NCBI RefSeq assembly: GCF_047663525.1
Contig: NC_092602.1
Coordinates: 10,041,501 to 10,105,500, forward strand
Source of the DNA: Anas platyrhynchos
Taxonomy: Eukaryota > Chordata > Aves > Anseriformes > Anatidae
Length of the DNA: 64,000 nt
Direction of reading: 5' to 3'
Shown one piece after another: positions 55,601-64,000 of the stretch. Numbering within the stretch: position 1 is the first letter of the stretch; every line of letters begins with the position of its first letter. The position numbers were made by a program, and so were the translations under genes. The notes beneath the pieces were generated by a model. That model did no database searches, was not told where the DNA came from, and saw only the letters and a program-made list of their open reading frames with translations.

Positions 55601-58600
55601 ATTCTCATAGAGCTGCTCAGTTGGCCTTAGCTAGTGTTTGCTGTTTTCCTCCAGGTTCTCTAGGAAACTTTACTGAGGGTTGTTAATCAATTCTTCAAGT
55701 CTGTCAGATTGGCGGGGGATAGGCATTTCCACACACCTGGGAAACAGTGAGCAGCAGTGCTTCGTCGGAGACTGGAAGAACTTTAAGAAATACGGGTTTT
55801 CTTGTAGGAATGCAGGGGATTTCAGAGGTCTCTACTCACTGGCGAGGGACAGACATAGCAATTTCTACATCTAGATCAAGATCATTCAACTAGCACTGAT
55901 ACAAATTACAGGCTTTCATGTTAATAGTTTTTTTTTTTTTTTTCTAAGAAATCAAGTGTAAGCTTGAATATGCCATGCAGAAAGTCACTTGTAAATTGTG
56001 TAGAGACTGTAGAAGGTATTAACCACTTGTTTCAACATAGTGATAGTGCAGTTTTATATATACAACCAATGTCTTATGGTGGACATCCCTTATATAATCT
56101 GTTTTTTCAATGTGTTAAGCTGTTCTTGAACTTCTCTGTTTTGGATATCTTACAAAATCTATTACCTGTTGCGCTATAGCTAATTCCTAATGTTTTGTTA
56201 GATGCTAATACTTTTTGACTCCAGTTTAAAAAAAAAAAAAAAATGTTTTGAAGTTTGGATTTGCCACATTCTCATGTTGTTATGTTGAGCTGTTTGGAAA
56301 GAATCTTAAGTTCTCATTAGAATGAGAAAATATTTAAATGTTTAAGTGGTGCAGCTGTTATCAAGCCTTGAGATATAAGTAGCTCTTGGAAGGAAATATT
56401 TTGAACATGCCTTGACAAATGTAAACCTGCTCACTTTATGCAAGAGTTCACCATATGCTTGAGGCATATTATAAGGCAAAAACAAGTCCTTTGCATAGCC
56501 TAAAAGAAAAATTCTAGCTATGCTGTGGTGGGCCAGAGTAGCTATAGTACAGTACTTGAGTCTGCAGTTTGGTGATCTGTCTTCTCTGAAAAAGATTGCA
56601 CAAACAGTAGAGAAAGACTTGCTTCCCCACGTCATGAGCCAGCCTGTGACCTCCTACTCGACCTGACTTTTCTGTGTAGATCTACGTCTCTCAGTCCTTG
56701 CAAGTGACAGGGAATTGCTCCTACCTCAAGGTAAGGCAGGAGGGGCTCGCTACGGAAAAAGCCGGCTGCTCCGCTGGTGCCTGAATGCTTTCAGGTCTCT
56801 TTGTTTCTGCCCCTAGAGGGCTCCCTCCTTCCTTTGGCCAAAGCAAAACGAGGGCGATAGGAAAAGATACCCGATGTTGCCTTTACCACAAGCTGTTCCT
56901 AAGAGCCCTCTGTCCGCTGTGTCATTCCCGTCATATTTTTATCTTGCAGTTAACCACTGGAAAGCTGAGTCAGAAAAATTTATTTGCATGGTAATACCTT
57001 CTTTCCTACCCCATATCTTTTAAGAAGTTGCAATGATTCTGGCACTAATACTGTGTTTTGTTTTCTTACTGGCTAAATTTCAGCTAGTTGGTTCAGGAAG
57101 GGATGCAGCTTGTCCAACGACAGAGCTCTGATAACGGCCAACAGCAGGATACTGGAGCCAGTGCAAGAAGCCTTTTACATAGGAGGCAGGAGAGTGGTAA
57201 TTCATAACGAGTGGGACTAAGATGTTAGAGGTTGGAAGTAACGTTCGTTCCTTTTAGCACCTCTTAGAATAATAATAAAAATGTGAAGTCTTGTTTCTCT
57301 TCACATAAGATGTAAAAGATATTTCTCTGTGTGTTTATCAGTGTACCCAAGAGACCTCACTTTTAGTCTAGAGCACAGCTCCTTTGCAGAATGAAATTCC
57401 GGTGTCAGTGTGGGGAAAGGAGGAAAAAAAAAAAAAAAACAACACCAAAACCAACAATGGAACAGAAGACACTTCAGGTTTTCTGTGTAATTAATTATAG
57501 TCATTTAAAAATCTTGTGCGCAGTCTTTGCTTGAAGAAGTTCTAAGCTATAATTAAGCCAAGCTGCTAACGATGGATCTAATTGTTGGGTTACAGACAGG
57601 CGCAGGTAATGCGAGTTGGGCCACTGACATCAGATATTTCACCCAATTGCTTTCTGTTGATGCAGCTAATTCCACACAACTGTTCCAGCAGCTGGAATGA
57701 TTGGCATGAGGTGAAGCCTGGATGCCTGTCAAGAGTTTTCCCTGGCAGACTTAACTGGCCAAATGTCATTGGTCTTTAAAGGTACTGTGTCCTTGGTATT
57801 GGCTCTGCAAAGATATCTGGGAGCAAAGCTCCTTTAGCAATGCTCCTCTGAAGTCCCCGATATCGAAGGGCTTAAAATGGGAGAATGAATTAGATGCTGA
57901 AATGGCTCTGCAAACTCTCCCTTTTTTATTGTATCAGTCACGTGTTTCTGAAGAAACATGCAGTTGAGGCAAAGGTCAAGTTCAACAGTGTAGTCAGATA
58001 CTGCTGTGGCATTGGTAAGTCGGCTTTTAATAATAAAAAGAAATCCTTGCCTCCATCTTTCTGTCCCATCCTTCAATGGATTTTCACCTCCAAGGTACAG
58101 AGAATGTCACATCATACGTGGAAAGACCTTTCTTTTACTGCAGAACTACAGCTGTGTGCCTGTATTGGTAATTGACGAGAATACTGCGTAAACATCCAGT
58201 GTGGACATCCACTATTAAGGTTACATTGAAAGCCTAAATACAGGGTGCTTGGAAGTTACCAGCTGAACCATTGAGACAACCTTCCTGCTGTGCACTGCAG
58301 TGCATATTTATTAGGGTATTTTGGGGAAAGTGTTTCACATTCTTATTTTTCAGCTGACATTAAAACCTGTGAAAAATATTTTCATCTAAATTTATTTTCC
58401 CATTATGTTCTTTCTCACAACAATGTTTAAAAGGCTGTTTTTTGCCTTAATTGTGGCATCTCAATTTGTTTTGGTTTTGTCTGCTGTCTAAAGTAAAAGA
58501 ATTATGGATCTGTATTCTTAATGTTAACCCCCTTTGTAACTGCTGGCTGTTACTTATTTAATCATTTATTTGATAGTGTTAGAAAGAAATTAGGAAATGG

Positions 58601-58859
58601 CTAGCTTCTGCAGGGTAAAAAAGAGAGGGTATCCAAGCAATTTAGTATCTTTTAAGTAGTTTAAGAAAAAGCTAATTAATAAATTGTAATCGAAATACTA
58701 ATGCAAACCGTTCATTTCTTCCCCCTACTAATAATCACCTCTTGTAATGGGAAGATGCGTTGAAAAGGCCTGCCCTTACCCTCGGAAAACTGTCTTCTAA
58801 TATTTTCTTGTTAATGAAATTTTAAGTCAATGAGCTGTTCCCAAATAGTAATAGGCCAA

Positions 58860-58900
58860 GCCAGGATGTGCATTAGCAGGCTAATGGCAGGCATCCTGCC
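58860..58900. repeat. Nested inverted repeat with ATTAG/CTAAT core
   Basis: Inner perfect arms CATTAG (58871-58876) and CTAATG (58881-58886) are separated by CAGG. Outer arms AGGATG (58863-58868) and CATCCT (58892-58897) extend to near-matching GCCAGGATG and CATCCTGCC. The core holds two inverted TAAT homeodomain half-sites. It lies in gene-free DNA downstream of PPM1F. Confidence 0.65.
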
Positions 58901-61844
58901 TTGCTGAAGGCACTGCGGCTCACAGCAATCCTCTAGGAGTTGGCTGCACCACTTGGAGCACTTAATCCTGGCTCTGCTAAAGCACTTCTTGTCCTCCCAT
59001 TGTCTCCTTTGGGAGACTGCTCCATTGACTAATAGATCTCACTGTCAGGATGTCTTTCCTCTTCTTCAGTCCTACTGATCTCAGTTCCAATGCATAGAAC
59101 TGTAACTTCTTTGACTACTCTTTAATGAAATCTTAATAAAGACAAAAAGCCATCACATTTATATTCATATCAAAAATGGAAACTAATCTGGTTTTCAGTC
59201 TTCACTGTAATAAAACTTGTAGAACTAACTGTTCTACAGATTTTAGTTAAATGCTGCCTGCATACGTTTCAGGCTGATGGCAGTGAGATCTGGAAATCAG
59301 CGAGCATAAATCCACTCATAAATAAAAGTACTGGGATTTGGAATCTGTCAGTGACCGATGTGTGCCTGTGACATGTAGAAAAGCTGGCAGCTAATGAAAT
59401 CAGAGCTGAGCTGCTCAGTACTCAAGGGAAGTTTGTGAAGTTTGAACGCGCTAGTTGAGATGTCACAGGGAAGCCAAGGGCTGGGGGTGTCGAACAATGA
59501 CCACCGGGGCTGCATTTGCAAGGAAAATGGTGTCAGTGTGACAGCAGCCTGCAAAGCTCTCTGGCTTGTGCAGTGTGAGCTGCTTGCAGTCATTGCTGGC
59601 TGCTGAGAGGGGCTGGTGTGCAGGAAGTAGCCGGGGAGAGGTTTTCACAAGGACCTGTTGTTTGGTTGCTCAGATTATATCAGTGTTCTGGCTATTGAGA
59701 GGGATTTGGCCTTTTTGCTTGCAGCTTTATTTATTTTTTGCCTGTTCTCAATTCTCTTTGTGAATACCAATATTCTGAGTCACCCAGAACGATTTCTGCC
59801 TTCATTAGAGATTCCTTCCAGCTCCCCTTCAACTGCCTGTAGGCTGCTGCCTGCCCCTGCCTCCCCCTGTGCACTTTGCTGCACGGATTTAGCTCTCAGT
59901 ATTCCATCACTCATCCATTCGTGCAGCTCTGGCAGTTGAATACCTTCATCCATATTAAACTGGATTGTACCTTTGGTTCTTTGCACAACTTGCTTTCTTC
60001 ACCTGACCCCTTCTGTACTGTCCCTGCTACTACTGATGTGTGTTTTCAAGCATTTGAGATGTGGAATATGGCCATAGTTTATCCCTGGCCTACAGCAGCT
60101 GTGCTTAGAGCCGATCAAGTGCAATGGTTAGACCAGGGACCTGGGCATCCAAACCCTGGAGTAAAACAGCATGTTTGCTTCTTTGATAAACTTTGGTGTT
60201 TAAATTGCCTACCGTATCTACACCACGCAAACAGGATTGTGTTTCTGGAAACCTAAATTAAAAGATCCAATATAAATTAGAAGCAATTGTATAGTTCTTT
60301 AATGGATATTCCTACGTGAGTTGCTGACCTCTGTGGTACTCAAAAGCTTGAGCATAAGAAATCTACAAATCAATAAGGAAAATAACCTGGAATGGAGGAT
60401 GGGTCTCATTACAGCGCTAAGTGTCGATACAGTAGATGTCTTAATGCTAGTTAATGACTGTCCCTAATGGTATTCAAACAATGTACATTTGCTTTAGCTT
60501 TTTTCAAAGTCCAGATAAGCTGCTCTGAGCTCTCTTAATGATGCGAATTATTTAACGCTCATTTGTATGCAGTATGCTCCTGCTTTGAAAGTACTTCACA
60601 GAATTCAAGCCAAATTCAGCCTTGCAGCTCCACTGAAGTCAGTGCTTGTCTGTGCATCTGCTGGTAGTTTTTGCTTGAAGAGTTAACTTCTTGTTGCACT
60701 GATTTTATTTTATTTTTAAAGGTAGTATCTGCAAAGGGTTTTTAGTCACCCTTCTCCCCTCCCTGGTAGAGTAGCTGTAAGTACAAATGCTGTTCTGTTG
60801 ATTCTCTCATCTCCCTCTTAAGCCCTGCAGAATGAGGACATGCTAAGCAGAAAATACTTTTCTGTATTCTTTCCTTTCCACTACTTTGCGCTTCTTAAGC
60901 ACAGTTCTGCTGATATATGGCACTTCTAAAAAATCATCCTGCGAAGAATCTCTGCCTGCCATCAGATGTATGCAAGAAGCTGAGTTCCTGTCTGTGGCCC
61001 ATTTTTGGGTTAACACAACGTGAACTGGTGGAGGCCAAGTCACGTACAATTCTGCAGGTTAGTTCTGCTCAGTATAGCAACGTAAGGATGCGCTTTCTTG
61101 TGGCTGATAGCAGTATGGTGTGGGAGCCTGAGCTGATATTTTGAATAAAAGTAGGTGCTGGAAGGTGGAACAGGTATTCTTAGTTCAGACATATATTTTC
61201 GTGTTTGACATTATAACTGCAATATTCTTTTAATGTAATTTTTAACTCAGCCCCACTATGTTTTTAGCATGCACATTAAAAGAGAAAAAAAATCATCTGC
61301 AATCATATCATTCACTCCCCCTGGGTAATGGGTAGGGGTGTGATTTTGAGCTTACAGCACAGACCTACAACTCTACTGCCTGCACAGAGTAAGTAGGAGT
61401 AATGGAAAAGCATCCTTTCTAAATGTACGTGTCACTAGAATGGGCAGAGATGTTTCTTGTCAGCTGTTAAGATATTTGCTGGCAGCACAGGGATGAGTGT
61501 TGAGATGTGGGAATAATGGGTTCATTTCCAAGTTCTACAGCGGATGAATCTAGATGTCCTGCTGCCTTATTCTGTATAACGTTATCACAGTGTATGACTG
61601 CTTCCTCTCTCCCTGTCCTGTAGCACAGCTTCCAGCTCCTGGCCTGTGCTCATCTTGATCTCCACAGCATGGTTCCTTACCCCCCAGCTCCTCCCTCCTT
61701 GCTGCTTGCCCATCCCTTTTGGCCTGCATCTCTCTTCCCTCTCTCCTGCTGGGGATGGCTGTAATCCCCAGAGGAATGTGGCCCACAGGCCTCTGCAGGA
61801 CCTGGGCGTGTGACTCCAGAGAGCCTGCGATGGGGAATGCAAAG

Positions 61845-61909
61845 CAGGAAAAAGCAATCTTGAGGTCTCTTCCAACCTAGAAATTCTGTGATTCTGTGAT
61901 TCTGTGATC
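61845..61909 (+). mobile_element. CR1 retroposon 3'-tail fragment, plus strand
   Basis: Sense-strand CR1 3' end with TTGAGGTCTCTTCCAACC followed by three ATTCTGTG-type tail units ending near 61908. The body upstream is too degraded or short to recognise, so only the terminal portion is called. Confidence 0.82.
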
Positions 61910-62324
61910 TCGTGTCACCTGGCAGCACAGGGAGGGGAGAGCTGGGGATCTGCGGGCTGCTCAGTGTGCTTGGCTCTCCAGTTGTCTCATCAGACAGAAA
62001 AATAGAGGCTAGACTTTTCGGCTGCATGTGTTATTTCCCTATTCATTGTGTCTGGGTGATGTATTCTCTGCCTGTGGTTTTAATAAATGTCTTTCTAAGC
62101 TACTTTCTGCTTCAGTCCCCCTTGGGATAGCTCTTTCCAACTCAGCTGCATCAGTATGCTGAAGATGTTAAGTTGAACGTGTGGAACGGGAAAAAGGAGA
62201 ACTTCCCATAGAGCATCTAAGGAAGCTTTAATAATATCACTATGAAGCTGCTGTATGTTACAAACCTCACCTGAATGTTAAGTTGCACAAAGCTCTCTCA
62301 ATCATATTAATTCCTCCTCCCTCT

Positions 62325-62327
<3 letters not shown>

Positions 62328-62367
<40 letters not shown>
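62328..62367. repeat. 40-base poly-T run
   Basis: Uninterrupted T homopolymer following a CCTCCCTCTC pyrimidine stretch. Read on the minus strand it is a 40-A run, but no AATAAA precedes it on that strand within about 35 bases, so a retroposed mRNA tail is not supported. Confidence 0.9.
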
Positions 62368-62371
<4 letters not shown>

Positions 62372-62515
62372 ATATGTCCACAGAGCACTCAAAAGCATTT
62401 GCAAGGAGAATCCCAAACTGCTGTTAGGACGCAGACTTGTGCTGGGTTCTAATAATACCTTGCAGGTAGGATGTTGCTGTGTTTTAGAGCATCCTGAACA
62501 TTTCAACGGGGATAT

Positions 62516-62533
62516 GGGGGGGGGGGAGGGGGG
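62516..62533. repeat. G-run with a single A interruption
   Basis: Eleven G, one A, six G on the + strand. It can form G-quadruplex structure. It lies about 50 bases downstream of the exon-like segment at 62384-62465. Confidence 0.85.
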
Positions 62534-64000
62534 AAATCATTGTTCTGTGTTTGGAAACTAAGTTTAGTTCTATGTAGTAAGCACCCATCTTAACCCTGCT
62601 AGAGCAGAACTACACCCCTTTTCTAGCAGAAACCAGAGTTGTTGTTAATTAATGTCTTGCTGAAAACTAAGTCTTTGCCATCTGTTCCGCCCCCTCACTA
62701 CGAATGCCACTCTCATTATGTTGATTATGTAATTAAAAATGAAAATATATTTTGGTAGAGTGCTGCATAGGCATCTGTGCTGATTCTTCTGTTCCTATTC
62801 GCTGCCCCCTGCCCCCCAGCCCATACAAAAAGGAAAAGACAACAATTGTTTGGCTCGCCAGGAGCTTTATGCTGAAGCTGTGGCACTGGCTGCCAGACTG
62901 GTGCACGTCATGGGAGCAGCCACTTGAACCCTGCTGTGTTTGAGCTGCGAATCCTTCGGAAACCCTGGTTATTAGGTTCATGAGAAATCCGTGGCAGGAA
63001 GCTGCCCCTTAAACTGAAGCGGCTTTTAGTTCTTGTGATGGGTTAACTTGAATCCAGATCAAGAAAAGTGAAAAGAAAAGAGGCCTGGCTACTTTATAAG
63101 TGATAGCGTGACCTCTGAGATCAGCGAGGCTGCTCGTGTTACAAATATGGCCTGTGTCTATCTAAGGGTGGAGGAAGAGAAAAAGAGGAGGGGTAGCTTT
63201 CCTGTAAGTGGGTTAGAGCAATTACTGAGGTCTCTTACAGCAAATGAAGTTGTCAGTGTGAGTCACATTCCCTTTTTTTCCTCTCCCTGCCAAGTTTTAA
63301 GCAGTAACCAGACAGGGAGGAAAAAAAAGGGAAAAGTAACAATGGAGAAAAGTTGAACTGAAACAACCCTTCATTCAGGGTATTGTTTGACATTTTAGTT
63401 CTGATTGTACATAGAGATAAAGGGTCTATAAATATCCTGTCTGCTGAAATTCCTTATCACAACATCGCCTGTCAGCTGAACAAATAGGTTAGGTTCTCCA
63501 AATACTACCTAATTACGTATGTAAATACAAAATTACTGATTATATCCCTGCACCACGTGGAGTGAAGGCCTGATCACTGGAAGGGACATTAACTTTGTCT
63601 GTTTTACGGAGAGATGCCCCAGTCTCAGGAGAGCAAGCGCCATGTACAGCTGTTGCTGCTGAATTGGTGCAAGCTCCAAGACCAGACTGAACGAAGCAAC
63701 AAGATATTTATCTGGCTAACGAGACTAGATGAAAGCATATTCTGATGCTTTTGAAAGTATCTTAGCATTTAGTTCTGTTTAACAAATGGCTGGAAGCTTT
63801 TCTACTCTGCTTTAGAGCTTTTAATGAAGCATTGTGATTCCCATTGTGGTTGATTGTTTGACACTTTTATTATTACTGGTATGCATAGCGTTTTTTAATG
63901 TTTGACAGCTGGAGAAAGAAGTATTTTGTGCATTCAAACTTTTAGTACAAAGCTGCTGTTTTCCATTCTGCCTTTGTCTTTTATTCTTGCTGATGCAAAT

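Larger units (their letters stand above)
46816..61844. other. Gene-free region downstream of PPM1F
   Basis: No reading frame here resembles a known protein, and none exceeds about 126 codons (59876-60256 +). MAPK1 would be expected next from human synteny, but no MAPK1 exon or CpG island is seen. Contents noticed: T-rich tracts near 48110-48123 and 49580-49605, a C-run/A-run junction at 52598-52631, a TA/TGTA repeat near 53607-53630, T runs near 55930-55945, A runs near 56227-56242 and 57424-57439, and a nested inverted repeat at 58860-58900. Conserved enhancers may exist but need alignment to detect. Confidence 0.6.
61910..64000. other. Gene-free terminal region
   Basis: No recognised coding sequence. 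It contains a 40-base T run (62328-62367), an exon-like segment at 62384-62465 bounded by acceptor and donor consensus, and a G-run at 62516-62533. Remaining ORFs are short and unremarkable. The window ends before any MAPK1 exon. Confidence 0.6.

Noticed and set aside
62328-62367. Poly-T read as the tail of a retroposed mRNA on the minus strand
   Set aside because: No AATAAA at the expected distance on the minus strand and no recognisable gene body or target-site duplication.
62283-62561. 92-codon ORF with a poly-Phe stretch
   Set aside because: The poly-Phe is the translated T run, so this is not a credible membrane protein.
46816-64000. MAPK1 first exon expected from synteny
   Set aside because: No CpG island and no kinase N-terminal sequence occurs before the window end, so the gene presumably begins beyond it.

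Overview
This window is vertebrate nuclear DNA, most likely from a bird. It has intron-split genes with canonical GT-AG boundaries, CpG-island promoters, AATAAA polyadenylation signals and 3'-end fragments of CR1 retroposons with the short ATTCTGTG-type tail repeats typical of avian CR1. I cannot name the species. There is nothing prokaryotic or phage-like, no CRISPR array and no recognisable retrovirus.

Two complete protein-coding genes lie head to tail on the + strand. TOP3B (DNA/RNA topoisomerase III beta) has its ATG at 9670 and stop at 23780. Its 17 coding exons join in phase to 862 codons, the length of the human protein, and the catalytic tyrosine falls at residue 336. PPM1F (PP2C-family Ser/Thr phosphatase, also called POPX2 or CaMKPase) has its ATG at 28478 and stop at 45504. 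Its 7 coding exons join in phase to 436 codons, and all PP2C metal-site motifs are intact. TOP3B followed by PPM1F in the same orientation is also the arrangement on human 22q11.22, where MAPK1 comes next. No MAPK1 exon is visible here, so it presumably starts beyond 64000.

Layout: 1-7330 is gene-free sequence with scattered homopolymers. 7380-7690 is an isolated GC-rich, CpG-rich block, followed by an (AAAAT)n tract and two CR1 fragments in opposite orientation. 8084-9120 holds only unconvincing ORFs. 9125-9740 is the TOP3B CpG-island promoter with a 69-base pyrimidine tract. 9670-23808 is TOP3B, with a very short 3'UTR. 23809-28170 is intergenic. 28170-28740 is the PPM1F CpG island and first exon, where GC skew reverses around the start codon. 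28654-37085 is the long PPM1F intron 1, with a CR1 fragment and a 39-bp tandem duplication. 37086-45504 holds the remaining PPM1F exons, with a large TA/CA repeat just upstream of the last one. 45505 to about 46815 is the PPM1F 3'UTR. 46816-64000 is gene-free by inspection, with poly-T and poly-G runs, a CR1 tail, one exon-like segment and one nested inverted repeat.

The two proteins do not form a pathway. TOP3B works on DNA and RNA topology and R-loops with TDRD3/FMRP. PPM1F dephosphorylates PAK and CaM kinases in cytoskeletal signalling. I found no novel biological system. The observations worth checking are local: an unusually short 3'UTR, a NAGNAG acceptor, a skew switch at a promoter, non-B-DNA-prone repeats beside exons, and a candidate unannotated exon.
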